A DNA stretch of 16,667 nt from CAYOXD01 sp964407825 (GCA_964407825.1 CAYOXD010000064.1:1-16667), one strand, 5' to 3'; counted from the first letter of the stretch, positions 1 through 8,389 are shown. Notes: generated from the letters alone by a model not told the origin. Made by a program: numbers and translations.

Positions 1-144
1 GAGAGTTGAACCCTCATATTGGCAAAGATTTATCGCTGCCTGATAGCCAACAGCACGAGATTCAGGGTTACTCCTATCTGAAAGCACAGATTCACACAAC
101 TCACGAATAGAAACAAGAGCTTCTCGAAAGTTATTGTCACTCAT
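1..144 (-). CDS. Partial hypothetical protein, probable first integron cassette gene
   Basis: An open frame of 48 codons runs leftward from an ATG at 144-142 off the window edge, so only the N-terminus is seen. It begins MSDNNFREALVSIRELCESV and reads as a soluble, mildly acidic helical protein; I do not recognise a family. A plausible ribosome site (AGGAAC) lies just upstream, and a GTTAGGC core site lies 13 bases before the start codon. Base composition is AT-rich compared with the genes to the right. Orientation (away from intI), the core site and the composition all fit a gene cassette inserted at attI. Function unknown. The terminal attC site that would prove a cassette lies outside the window. 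Confidence 0.65.
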   Translation of the reverse strand, partial: MSDNNFREALVSIRELCESVLSDRSNPESRAVGYQAAINLCQYEGSTL

Positions 145-156
145 ATTGTTCCTTTT

Positions 157-163
157 GCCTAAC
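157..163 (-). other. attI: attI-like integron core site GTTAGGC (cassette junction)
   Basis: On the minus strand the sequence GTTAGGC fits the integron core consensus GTTRRRY. It sits about 230 bases upstream of the intI start and just before the first leftward ORF, where the attI/first-cassette junction is expected. Established knowledge: the integrase cuts between the G and the first T, so the cassette would start at 162 and run left. The additional integrase-binding repeats of attI cannot be recognised by eye because they vary between integron types. Confidence 0.65.
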
Positions 164-392
164 AAGTAATTATATAGTTTTCTATATATCACTAAGAACC
201 CTGAAAGATCACCAGCCCCAAACAATTGTACGTATAACTACTTAGATTGAAAAGAAAACTCTGAACGGATATTAACTCCCTGCTTACACAATAAATTTTT
301 GCTTGACAAGGAAAAATTTTGTTTGTTGGGGAAATTCATCCTTCCGTATATCATGAAGTTTCGTCTAGTATATGCTAATTGGAGGTATCCCC
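164..392. promoter_or_regulatory. AT-rich integron leader between attI core and intI
   Basis: This ~230-base stretch has no convincing ORF on either strand. By position it should hold the rest of attI, the intI promoter (rightward) and possibly the cassette promoter (leftward). A TTGACA at 303-308 is a perfect -35 hexamer for rightward transcription, but no good -10 box lies 16-18 bases on. A strong ribosome site (GGAGG, 381-385) precedes the intI ATG at 393. Leftward TATA-like runs at 169-186 have no matching -35. I cannot assign either promoter with confidence, and I see no recognisable LexA box. Confidence 0.4.
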
Positions 393-1123
393 ATGATCAC
401 CGTGCCTTCAGATATACAAAAGCGATTTGAAGCGCAAATGATGGGAAGAGCGGATCCCTCCCTTTTTTCTGGGTAAATTGAAGGAAAAGAAACAGACCGT
501 CGCGCAACGCGAACAGGCTGAAGGCGCTATCCGGCTCTATTTCGAAATGGAGATGGCGTCCGGACAAATTCCCCGCGCAAGATCAAATCCGTCCGATGCC
601 CGACATCGTCAGACGCGAATTCCGGCATTGACTGCCCCCTCAACACGCGATGAGCCAACCCTTTCCTTGAGGGAAACTGGGACTTCATACACGAAAGACA
701 CGCCTGAAAAGCCCCGGGGCAGGCGCCCATCAACAACTGCGCCATCTACGGCCAGGGTGCTTCGCGGGGCTTCCTGGATCGCGGCATATGGCCGGCTGTC
801 GGATGAGATAACGGTTCGGCATTATTCGCCAAAGACCCTTCAGACCTATACCGGGTGAGTGCGCAAATTCCAGACGTTCACGGCCGGCCAGGATCCGGCG
901 CTGCTTCGACAGAGGATGTAAAGGCGTTTCTCACCTCCCTGGCAGTGAAACACGGCATGCCCACCTGGAATTTTTGAAGGCGCTGTATCGAAGGGACATG
1001 GATCGCAACTTCGCCGGCGTGTTTCTGATGAACCGGCTGAACAGGAAGTATAAGAACGCGCCGAAGGAATTTGCCTGGCAATGGTTCTTCCCCCAAGGAG
1101 GCGAAAAGTCCTTTGGATTATAG
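393..1123 (+). pseudogene. intI: Integron integrase (tyrosine recombinase), decayed
   Basis: The gene starts well (GGAGG, then MITVPSDIQKRF, the usual integron-integrase N-terminus) but is broken many times. About 35 codons of the N-terminal domain are absent after MMGRADPS. A frameshift lies in a T6 run (463-468), and the first frame ends at TAA 474-476. The next frame carries KEKKQTVAQREQAEGAIRLY and then EITVRHYSPKTLQTYTG, the SAM-like DNA-binding domain. A TGA at 856-858 replaces the expected Trp, and a one-base loss near 906 shifts the frame again (STEDVKAFLTSLAVKH). The catalytic core up to about 970 is deleted. The tail of the integron-specific region follows (LKALYRRDMDRNFAGV, ending WQWFFPQ), and the frame stops at 1121-1123 before the second catalytic box. 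The catalytic Arg boxes and the nucleophilic Tyr are missing, so no activity is possible. It lies back to back with the attI-like site, as in standing integrons. Confidence 0.92.
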
Positions 1124-1167
1124 GGCCTCCGAATCATGACCGCTTCTCCTGCGGCCCGTTCACTTCT

Positions 1168-3156
1168 TCAAACTTCTGCGCAAGTCTCCAGCAGCATGGC
1201 GGAAAGGCCCGAGGGCCGGTAGGCGCTCCGGGCGACGGCCTCGGCGAAGAGATCCGGGCGGGGGCTGACCAGGGTGAAAAAATCGCGGGCGCGGGTGATG
1301 CCGGTGTAGATGAGCTCGCGGGTCAGGACGGGGCTCGGGCTGTCCGGCAGCACGAGAGCGGTGTGGTGAAATTCGGATCCCTGGGATTTGTGAACGGTCA
1401 TGGCGTAGGCGGTTTCGGCCTCCGCCAGGCGCGAGGGCGGCACCTTTTTAAAGCCGTGGTCTGGCATGGGAAACACCACCTTCAGGGCGGGACGGTCCGC
1501 GCCGGGCATGGGAAGGGCGATGCCGATGTCACCGTTCATGAGCCCCAGGCCGTAGTCGTTGCGGGTGACCATCACCGGCCGGCCCGGATACCAGCCGCTC
1601 TCCGAGGGGATGAGACCTGCCCGGGCCAGGTGCCGGGCGGCGGCCCGGTTGAGTCCGGAAACGCCCCAGTCCCCCCGCCGCACGGCGGCCAGGAGCTGAA
1701 AGCGGCCGAAGGCGGAAAGCACGCGCCTGAACCAGTCCTCTTCGCCATCGGCGCTCAGGGGGCCCCGGGCCACGATGCGAAGGTATTCGCCGTATCCAGC
1801 CGCCCGGCGACCGGATTCGGTGGAGGCTTCGGGAGCGCCGTCAATTACCAGTCGGCCGAAGGCCCGGCTGTCCGGATGATCGACGGCGGCTCGGCGGATA
1901 TCGGCGGCACCGGATTCCCAGGCGGCCCTGACGCGGGCCGGGCTTCCGGTGTTGACCTCCCGGGCCAGGGTGCCGATGCCGCTGTCGCCCCCGAAGCGGT
2001 GGCTCTTTCGCAGAAGGACGATCTGCTGGTCCAGCTGCGTTCCGGCACCGGCAAAGGGCGCCAGATCATAGCCCGTGGCGCGGCGGACCCAATCGAGGGT
2101 CTCCTGGCGGTAGCCGGGGGTGCCCGCGTTCGCGCAGAGCTCTCCCAAAACGGCCCCGGCCTCCACGGCGGCGAGCTGGTCCTTGTCGCCCAGGAGCACC
2201 AGCCGGGCGGCGGTGGGCAGGGCATCTAAGAGGGCCGCCATCATTTCAAGATCGATCATCGAGGCCTCGTCCACCACCAGAAGATCCAGATGGAGGGGGT
2301 TGTTGCGGTCGTGGCCGAAGCGCCGCGTGTCCGGACGGCTGCCAAGGAGCCGGTGCAGGGTGGCGGCCTCGGTGGGGAGGTGCGCCCGCAGGGGGGCGGG
2401 CAGGCTGCCGGCGGCCTGGCCGATGGATTCGGTGAGGCGGGCGGCGGCCTTGCCCGTGGGCGCGGCCAGACGGATGCGAAGCCGTGCCCCCTTTTCAAGG
2501 GCGATTGTCTGGAATAGGGCGAGAAGGCGCACGACGGTGGTGGTCTTGCCCGTGCCGGGGCCGCCGGAGATCACGGAAAAGGCGCTGCGGGCCGCGATGG
2601 CCGCGGCCACGCTCTGCCAGTGAATCTCGCTTCTGGACGACTCGCTATGGGTTCGAAGGTCGCTGAAAAGGACATCCAGCCGCTCGGAGAGGCGTTCCGG
2701 CTCGGCCGTGGGCGCGGCCAGGCGAAGGCGAAGGTTTTCCGCCACCTGGCGGCTGTAGCGCCAGTAGCGGCGAAGATAGAGGCGGCCGGCATCCAACACC
2801 AGGGGGGTCTCGCCCGGCCCCTTTCCCACCAGGGGCGATTGAAGGAGCTGGTCTTCCCACAGGTCCGCGGAAACGCCCGCCAGCAGGTCCGCCGGCAGGC
2901 AGGGTTGGGGGCCCAGCCTTTCCCCTTCCGGGGGAAGCGACAGGGTGGCTTCCGGTTCTGCCATGGCGGCGGCAAGATCGAGACACACGTGTCCCCGGCC
3001 CAGCTGGTGGCTGGCAAGGGCCGCGGCCAGAAGGACGGGCGCCGGCGCTTCGGGCGCCTGCCGGCTAAGAAAGCGGGTGAAGGCAAGATCCAGGGGCCGG
3101 ATCCAGCCGCGCCGGAGCCAGGCTTCGAGCTGTGGGAAAAGGGGATCAGAGATCAT
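1168..3156 (-). CDS. recD: RecBCD helicase/nuclease complex, RecD subunit (5'-3' helicase)
   Basis: The protein has 662 residues, slightly longer than E. coli RecD (608). It is a superfamily 1B helicase: Walker A GGPGTGKT at 198-205, Walker B VVDEAS at 294-299, motif III LLGDKDQLAAVEAG at 321-334, and C-terminal motifs AMTVHKSQGSEF (585-596) and LIYTGITRAR (615-624). Residues 1-190 match the RecD N-terminal region that contacts the partner subunit. Family knowledge: RecD is the fast 5'-3' motor of RecBCD, acting at double-strand ends in the cytoplasm. The start ATG lies inside the end of recB (11-base overlap), with GGGAG seven bases upstream, so translation is probably coupled. It runs convergently towards the intI pseudogene, 44 bases away. 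RecD2-type proteins are a less likely alternative given the recB partner. Confidence 0.95.
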   Translation of the reverse strand: MISDPLFPQLEAWLRRGWIRPLDLAFTRFLSRQAPEAPAPVLLAAALASHQLGRGHVCLDLAAAMAEPEATLSLPPEGERLGPQPCLPADLLAGVSADLWEDQLLQSPLVGKGPGETPLVLDAGRLYLRRYWRYSRQVAENLRLRLAAPTAEPERLSERLDVLFSDLRTHSESSRSEIHWQSVAAAIAARSAFSVISGGPGTGKTTTVVRLLALFQTIALEKGARLRIRLAAPTGKAAARLTESIGQAAGSLPAPLRAHLPTEAATLHRLLGSRPDTRRFGHDRNNPLHLDLLVVDEASMIDLEMMAALLDALPTAARLVLLGDKDQLAAVEAGAVLGELCANAGTPGYRQETLDWVRRATGYDLAPFAGAGTQLDQQIVLLRKSHRFGGDSGIGTLAREVNTGSPARVRAAWESGAADIRRAAVDHPDSRAFGRLVIDGAPEASTESGRRAAGYGEYLRIVARGPLSADGEEDWFRRVLSAFGRFQLLAAVRRGDWGVSGLNRAAARHLARAGLIPSESGWYPGRPVMVTRNDYGLGLMNGDIGIALPMPGADRPALKVVFPMPDHGFKKVPPSRLAEAETAYAMTVHKSQGSEFHHTALVLPDSPSPVLTRELIYTGITRARDFFTLVSPRPDLFAEAVARSAYRPSGLSAMLLETCAEV

Positions 3157-6100
3157 CGGAGAGCTCCCTTCCGCTGAAATCCGCGTCCAGCCGCTCGATG
3201 AGCGCCCGGGGCGGCCGATCCGCGTATATGCCCCGGCCTTCCGCCTCGATGCCCCGGAGGAAGAGGTAGAGGGCGCCGCCCATGTGGCGATCGTAGTCGT
3301 AACCGGTGAGCCTGGCCTTCAGCAGCCGGTGAAGGGCCAGGGTGTAGAGCACGTATTGCAGGTCGTAGCGGTGATCGAGCATGGCCGCCGCCAGGGCCCG
3401 GGGCGTGTAGGCCTCGGGGCCCTCTCCCAGGTGGTTGGATTTGTAGTCCATGATGTAATACCTGCCGGCATGGCAGAACACCAGGTCGATAAAGCCCTTC
3501 AGCATGCCGTTGACCCGGGCCTCATGGAGGGCGGGCCGCGGCGCGCCGGGCAGGATGGCCCCCGTTACCGCGGCGTCCAGCGTCTTTACCGACACCTGGC
3601 GGGCGGCAAACAAGAACTCCATTTCCGCCTGGCAGCTCTCCGGGTCCAGCCGGGATAGGGGAAGGGTCCCCAGGTCCCGGGGGAGTGAAAGGGGGGTTTC
3701 CAGCAGGCGCTGCAGCCAGTCGGTGAGGGTGTCCGTCCAGTCCTGCCAGCCGTGCCAGCTGCCGGCGGCCTCGATCTTCTCCCTCAGAAGCGCGCGGTCC
3801 GGCGCCACGCGGGAAAAACCTTCCCCTGCCGCCCACTCCAGCAGGCCGTGGAGGAAGGTGCCCGGCTCCGGGCCCCTGGGGAAGCGGTGAATGGACCGGG
3901 GGCCGGGCCGAATCTCCGGGGGAGGGGAGGGCTCCTGCTGGACTTCGCGCAAGCGGTCCTCCAGGGCCGTATCCGGCGCTTCGGGGAGCGATTCGCCGCT
4001 TCCTGCCGCTACCGGTCCGGGTTCGGCCGGATCGGATCCCGCCAGGATGCCGCTGTAGCTCGTGAGGGTCCACTGGCGCGGCACCCGGCCGGAAAATTCC
4101 CGGGCCGCGTCCCGGTGGGGCGAATCGATCCGGGGCCGGTAGGGCTGCGGATCGGGCTCGGGCGGGGGGGAAAGGACCATGGCGGCGCAATTGCCCCTGC
4201 ACCGCGTCAGCCGATCGGTCAGCTCACTGGTGGGGATGGGAGCGCCAGCCGCCAGCAGATAGCCAAGGGCGCTCAGGTGGAGCTGGCTGTCTTCCCCCTT
4301 TTGGGCGGTGGTTTTCCCCATCACGGCGATACCCAGCCAGCAGGCGTAGCGGGCGCGCGTGACGGCCACGTAGAGCATGCGAAGATCCTCGGCCAGCCGT
4401 TCGCGGTCGGCCAGGGCGAGCTCCGCGCCCGAGGGATCGAGCACCTTTCGCGGGCGACCCTCCTCGTCGTGGTACTGCACCACCTTCGCGTTCCTGGCGG
4501 TGACGGCCCGGAACCCGCAGATAAAGGGGAGGAAGACCAGCGGGTATTCCAGTCCCTTGGACTTGTGAATGGTGACGACCCGGATCAGGGCCTCGTCGCT
4601 TTCCAGCCGCAGGACCGCCTCGTCGAAAGCCCCGCCGGGCTCCTGGATCTGTTCGGCCAGCCAGCGGACGAGGGCGGGCTCCCCATCGAGCCGGCCGGCC
4701 GCGGCTTGTAGGATTTCCGCCAGGTGCAGGAGGTTGGTGAGGGACCTCTCGCCGCCCGGCGCGGCCAGCAGGCGGGGAGGCACCTCGAAGGCCTGAAGAA
4801 GGGCATGGACCATGGCCAGAACGCCCCTGTAGCGCCAGATCCGGTTCAGCTCGCGGAAACGCTCCAGCTCCGCCTCCCAGGCCCCTTCGTCCCGGTTGTA
4901 GAGATCCAGCCGCTCCAGGGGCAGGGCCAGGGTGGCGGTGGCAAGGGCGGCCCTTAGAAGCCGTTCGCGCTCCGGTTCGGCGCAGGCCTGAAGGAGAAAG
5001 AGAAGATCCCGGGCCTCGGCACTTTCAAAGACCGAATCCCTGTCGGAGAGGTAGACGCTTCGAACGCCGCGATTCCCCAGGGACCGGCGCATGGCGCGGG
5101 CCTCCGTGGCATCGCGAACCAGGATGGCGATGTCCGCCGGCCGAAGGGCGGTAACGTCTCCCGCCGCTGTCCTGAACCCGGCGGCGGGCGCCGTCTCCCG
5201 GGCCAGGTGCAGCAGGCGGACGATCTCCGTAGCCGTGGCCTCGGCCATGCGGAAGAGATAGCCAGTCGGGCCGCCTTTGGGAATCGGGCCTTCCTGGGGA
5301 AGCTGCCAGAGGGTCATGGCGCTGAAGGGACGGCCCTCTGCCATGAAGGTTTCGTCCCGGTCCCTGGCGGCTGCCGGCTGGAAGGGGATCCGCTCTCCGA
5401 AGAGAAAGGGGCCCGCCGGGGTGTTGGCGGCACCGGAGAAGAGTTGATTGACGGCGGCCACCATATCCCCGGTGGAGCGGTAGTTGACGGTGAGGGTATG
5501 CGGTCTGCCCGCCGTATCCTTCCGGGCCCGGAGGTAGGTGTGGATGTCCGCCCCGCGAAAGGCGTAGATGGCCTGCTTGGGATCTCCGATCATGAAAAGT
5601 CCCGTTCCGGCATCGGGCGCCGCCCGGTATATCCTGTGGAAGATGTCGTACTGGACGGGGTCCGTGTCCTGGAACTCGTCGATGAGGGCCACGGGAAACT
5701 GCCGGCGAAGCGCAGCCGCAAGCGAAGCCCCCCCCGGCCCCTTCAGGGCATCGCCCATGCGGGTGATAAGATCGTCGAACCCCATGCGGGCCTGGCGTTC
5801 CTTTTCCTGGGAGACCCGGCGGTGGATGTCCTCTGCCGCATGGCGGATAAGGGCCGCAGCGATGTCCAGTCCGTCCAGTTCGTCGTTGAGCCGATCCAGG
5901 GCGCTGTAGGCTTCATGCCGGGGCGGGGTCCCCTTTTTGGACACCCCGGCGGCAAGCCCCCGGGCGGAGAGTTTTTCCAGGATCTTCCCCTCGGGCAGGG
6001 GGCCGTTATCAAAGGCCCAGTCGTGCATCCGGGTCAGCCAGTCCTCCAGGGAGGCGGCCCGGTACTTATTGCCGTTGAGGGTTTTGTCCTCCCGGGCCGC

Positions 6101-6832
6101 CCGGATCTGCCCGGCGGCCGCCTCCCAGTGGTTCCGCCAGGGGTCCCGCGCCCTTTCAATGGCCTCCCGGCGTTTCTCCAGGAGCTCGAAGGGGGAGGGC
6201 GGGGGCTCCTCGGCTACGACCCCGATGAGGGGCAGGGCGCGATCGAGGAGCTCCAGGGGCGTATTGCAGGGAAGAAGCTCCTGGATCCCTGCCAGCTCCT
6301 CCCGGCTCCGGGGGTAGAACTGGACGCGCCAGTAGTCGCAGGCCGCCTCCTCCAGAAGGTCCCGATCGGTTGCCTCCAGTTCCAGATCGAAGAGGCTGCC
6401 GCTGTCAAAGGCATGCTGGTGCAGCATCCGCTGGCACCAGCCGTGGATGGTGTAGATGGCCGAGGCGTCCATCCACTGGGCGGCCCGGGTCAGCAGCCGG
6501 GCCAGGCCGGGCCGGGCGTCGGGGGGGCTGTCCTCGAAAAGACCGGACAGAAAGGCGTCTCCCTCCCCCTGGCCGCGAAAGAAGGCCGCCGCCTCGGTGA
6601 GCCGGCTCCGGATCCGGTCGCGCAGCTCCTCCGTGGCCGCGTTGGTGAAGGTCACCACCAGAATCTCGGGGGGGGCAAGGGGCCGCCCGAAGCCGTTTTC
6701 AGCCCCGTGGCCCAGGACCAGCCGCAGGTACAGGGCGGCGATGGTATAGGTTTTCCCCGTGCCGGCGCTGGCCTCGATGAGATGGGTCCCCCGAAGCGGC
6801 ACCCGAAGCGGCTGAAGGGCCTGGGGGGTCAT
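3146..6832 (-). CDS. recB: RecBCD helicase/nuclease complex, RecB subunit
   Basis: The protein has 1228 residues (E. coli RecB 1180). It is an SF1A UvrD-like helicase: Walker A ASAGTGKT at 21-28, DEFQDTDPVQ at 385-394, GDPKQAIYAFRGAD at 416-429, VNYRS at 449-453, TIHKSKGLEYP at 754-764 and YVAVTRAR at 821-828. The C-terminal nuclease domain keeps its residues: His996, Asp1116 (GFIDLV), Asp1129 and Lys1131 (MDYKSN), then YDLQYVLYTLALHRL at 1156-1170. The 13-residue spacing of the two Asp matches E. coli D1067/D1080. Family knowledge: 3'-5' helicase and sole nuclease of RecBCD, which resects broken ends and loads RecA. A GGAGGGG ribosome site lies just before the ATG. The linker at about 885-985 is proline-rich and variable. 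recC, normally next to recB, is absent upstream, where repeats and an assembly gap begin. Confidence 0.97.
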   Translation of the reverse strand: MTPQALQPLRVPLRGTHLIEASAGTGKTYTIAALYLRLVLGHGAENGFGRPLAPPEILVVTFTNAATEELRDRIRSRLTEAAAFFRGQGEGDAFLSGLFEDSPPDARPGLARLLTRAAQWMDASAIYTIHGWCQRMLHQHAFDSGSLFDLELEATDRDLLEEAACDYWRVQFYPRSREELAGIQELLPCNTPLELLDRALPLIGVVAEEPPPSPFELLEKRREAIERARDPWRNHWEAAAGQIRAAREDKTLNGNKYRAASLEDWLTRMHDWAFDNGPLPEGKILEKLSARGLAAGVSKKGTPPRHEAYSALDRLNDELDGLDIAAALIRHAAEDIHRRVSQEKERQARMGFDDLITRMGDALKGPGGASLAAALRRQFPVALIDEFQDTDPVQYDIFHRIYRAAPDAGTGLFMIGDPKQAIYAFRGADIHTYLRARKDTAGRPHTLTVNYRSTGDMVAAVNQLFSGAANTPAGPFLFGERIPFQPAAARDRDETFMAEGRPFSAMTLWQLPQEGPIPKGGPTGYLFRMAEATATEIVRLLHLARETAPAAGFRTAAGDVTALRPADIAILVRDATEARAMRRSLGNRGVRSVYLSDRDSVFESAEARDLLFLLQACAEPERERLLRAALATATLALPLERLDLYNRDEGAWEAELERFRELNRIWRYRGVLAMVHALLQAFEVPPRLLAAPGGERSLTNLLHLAEILQAAAGRLDGEPALVRWLAEQIQEPGGAFDEAVLRLESDEALIRVVTIHKSKGLEYPLVFLPFICGFRAVTARNAKVVQYHDEEGRPRKVLDPSGAELALADRERLAEDLRMLYVAVTRARYACWLGIAVMGKTTAQKGEDSQLHLSALGYLLAAGAPIPTSELTDRLTRCRGNCAAMVLSPPPEPDPQPYRPRIDSPHRDAAREFSGRVPRQWTLTSYSGILAGSDPAEPGPVAAGSGESLPEAPDTALEDRLREVQQEPSPPPEIRPGPRSIHRFPRGPEPGTFLHGLLEWAAGEGFSRVAPDRALLREKIEAAGSWHGWQDWTDTLTDWLQRLLETPLSLPRDLGTLPLSRLDPESCQAEMEFLFAARQVSVKTLDAAVTGAILPGAPRPALHEARVNGMLKGFIDLVFCHAGRYYIMDYKSNHLGEGPEAYTPRALAAAMLDHRYDLQYVLYTLALHRLLKARLTGYDYDRHMGGALYLFLRGIEAEGRGIYADRPPRALIERLDADFSGRELSDDL

Positions 6833-6850
6833 GAACCCCTCCCCATCTTT

Positions 6851-6890
6851 ATCGTTGTCCCTGTCCTTCTCGTTGTCGTAATCGTCATCG
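6851..6890. repeat. Degenerate hexamer array, NNNRTC type
   Basis: Immediately upstream of recB the sequence reads in six-base steps ending in TC: GTTGTC, CCTGTC, CTTCTC, GTTGTC, GTAATC, GTCATC. The period is six and the third to sixth bases are the conserved part. An 18-base piece (6857-6874) recurs inverted at 11369-11386 with one mismatch. It is not plausibly coding, and it separates recB from anything upstream. Confidence 0.6.
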
Positions 6891-6953
6891 CAGTGGCAGC
6901 CCCAGTCTCAGGAAGCATAAAACTATCCAAAAATAATTGTAATATCCGGATCC

Positions 6954-7044
6954 AAATCAGGATCGCTATCGCTATCAGGATCGAATGCCGCTAACGATTT
7001 CGATCCCGATCCCAATTTCGATAGCGATTTCGATCGCGATGGTC
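6954..7044. repeat. Paired degenerate hexamer arrays (NNATCG then CGATNN), imperfect inverted repeat
   Basis: The left arm (6954-6983) reads as six-base steps NNATCR (GGATCG, CTATCG, CTATCA, GGATCG). The right arm (about 6994-7042) reads as ATNNCG steps (ATTTCG, ATCCCG, ATCCCA, ATTTCG, ATAGCG, ATTTCG, ATCGCG). The arms are complementary: ATCGCTATCG at 6962-6971 pairs exactly with CGATAGCGAT at 7019-7028. The two arms could fold into a long imperfect hairpin. No ORF here is believable; the six-base period merely keeps frames open with Arg/Asp/Asn repeats. The N gap follows about 170 bases on. Confidence 0.65.
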
Positions 7045-7074
7045 AACTGTTGATAGTTGCTTTTTTTCCAATAA

Positions 7075-7210
7075 GACAAGGACAAAGAAATAGAACTCAT
7101 CCATGGCCGTGACCTTGACGTATTGGGCACAGACCGCGCCGATATGGGGATGTACGCGCCCATCGTTCACATCTGGGACGTGTGGCAGGTGAAAAAGATC
7201 GTGCCAGACC
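7075..7210 (+). other. Coding-like fragment running into the assembly gap, unidentified
   Basis: After a TAA at 7072-7074 one rightward frame stays open to the gap and has high G/C at third codon positions. It includes residues such as GRDLDVLGTDRADMGMYAPI then VHIWDVWQVKKIVPD. It has no good start codon or ribosome site, so it is more likely the scrap of a damaged or misjoined gene than an intact one. I do not recognise the family. On the far side of the gap a short rightward frame (7321-7419, including DTFKLHITGEDGGMITN) also looks coding-like but runs into the 3' end of the YitT gene. The two may or may not belong together. Confidence 0.3.
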
Positions 7211-7310
7211 NNNNNNNNNNNNNNNNNNNNNNNNNNNNNNNNNNNNNNNNNNNNNNNNNNNNNNNNNNNNNNNNNNNNNNNNNNNNNNNNNNNNNNNNNN
7301 NNNNNNNNNN
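7211..7310. other. Assembly gap (100 N)
   Basis: There are exactly 100 consecutive N, the conventional placeholder for a scaffold join of unknown length. Any gene order across this point, including the absence of recC, depends on the join being right. Confidence 0.99.
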
Positions 7311-7381
7311 GCAGTGCTAAACCGGCGCGATTGACCATGATACCTTCAAGCTGCACATCACCGGCGAGGACGGAGGGATGA

Positions 7382-8248
7382 TCACCAATGCGGCTGGTTA
7401 CCGATCCTGTGCCCCATGACTTCCAGCGTTTCGCTGATAACCACGAAGGCATTCGAATCTACCTTCCGAATGAGATCCTTGAAGCGCCCAAGCTCCTGAA
7501 AGGGGATTACCGAATAAAGGATATTCTGCTGCTTCCCGGAGTATCCGCCGTGGCCATGAATAACGGTTACTCCCCGGCCCATTTTGGTCTTGATTTCTCT
7601 TGATATCTCTTGCCATCGATTTGAAATGACCATGACGGCCTTGCGCTGGCTGAGCCCAATGACCATCAAATTGACAAAGTATGCGCTCACGTAGATATAA
7701 ATCAGGGTGTAGAGGACTTTCTCCAGGGGCAAACGGGAAACGGCTATGAGGATCAACAGGCTGTTGAATACAAGAGAAGTTGTGCCCAAACGAACGGAAA
7801 ACCGTTTAAGCACGGCAATGGATAGGATATCCATCCCACCGGCAGAGCCCAGAGAACGCAACAGGATACCGGAGCCGACACCGGAGATGATTCCGGCCAT
7901 CAGTGCATTCAGAAGGCGATCTTCAACGGTGATTTCCGGAAATGGAATCAGTACGGCCAAGGAATAAATCAGCATGCCGGCGATACTGTATAGAAAAAAG
8001 CGCCGTCCGACGAACATCCAGCCAAAAATGAAAAGCGGAACATTCAGCAGAAAATAGATCACACCGACCGGGGCATAAGGCACTATATAGTGGACCAGCA
8101 AGGCAAGCCCGGTGAAACCACCGGCCAGAAAATGCTTGGGAATAAGAATTCCCCTCACGGCAACCGCACAGATGATACTGCCAACGGTGATTAATATGAC
8201 ATTCCAACTGACGACCAGCAGCTTGGAATTCTTTATTTTTCGGTTCAT
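7382..8248 (-). CDS. YitT family membrane protein (DUF161 + DUF2179)
   Basis: The protein has 288 residues, the usual size for the YitT family. About six hydrophobic segments lie at roughly 12-32, 44-57, 62-80, 83-103, 112-130 and 153-198. The family signature region SAGGMDILSIAVLKRF is at 135-150. The C-terminal soluble domain (about 203-280, including GRGVTVIHGHGGYSGKQ) is the DUF2179 domain, predicted to be cytoplasmic. Family knowledge: an inner-membrane protein whose transported substrate or role is not established. The start is the ATG before NRKIKNSK, a positively charged N-terminus before the first membrane segment; the ribosome site is weak. The gene ends about 70 bases from the N gap. 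It is divergent from the membrane protein at 8702. A possible YggS remnant lies upstream on the same strand. Confidence 0.9.
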   Translation of the reverse strand: MNRKIKNSKLLVVSWNVILITVGSIICAVAVRGILIPKHFLAGGFTGLALLVHYIVPYAPVGVIYFLLNVPLFIFGWMFVGRRFFLYSIAGMLIYSLAVLIPFPEITVEDRLLNALMAGIISGVGSGILLRSLGSAGGMDILSIAVLKRFSVRLGTTSLVFNSLLILIAVSRLPLEKVLYTLIYIYVSAYFVNLMVIGLSQRKAVMVISNRWQEISREIKTKMGRGVTVIHGHGGYSGKQQNILYSVIPFQELGRFKDLIRKVDSNAFVVISETLEVMGHRIGNQPHW

Positions 8249-8389
8249 TATAGGCTTCCATGATGTGAGTTCGGAAAATTTGTCGGCCCAACTCCCTATT
8301 CAATTTCATTCGTTCTATACCATAATGGAGTTCCGAGAAATACCACAACGCCGAATGTTCAAGCACCCGATCGATCGAGATCGGCATTA

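Noticed and set aside
303..331. Complete sigma-70 promoter for intI using TTGACA at 303
   Set aside because: The -35 is perfect, but no acceptable -10 lies 16-18 bases downstream.
1081..2229. Long rightward open frames opposite recD (and similar ones opposite recB, alr and the S1 gene)
   Set aside because: High-GC genes leave long open antisense frames. The proteins are Gly/Arg/Pro-rich with no motifs, while the leftward genes have complete helicase and enzyme signatures.
6954..7044. CRISPR array
   Set aside because: The units are six bases long and degenerate, with no constant repeat of 23-40 bases and no spacers of fixed length.
6991..7452. Leftward 153-residue frame spanning the N gap
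   Set aside because: It depends on translating Ns, ends in Arg/Asp/Asn repeats made by the hexamer array, and overlaps the YitT 3' end in another frame.
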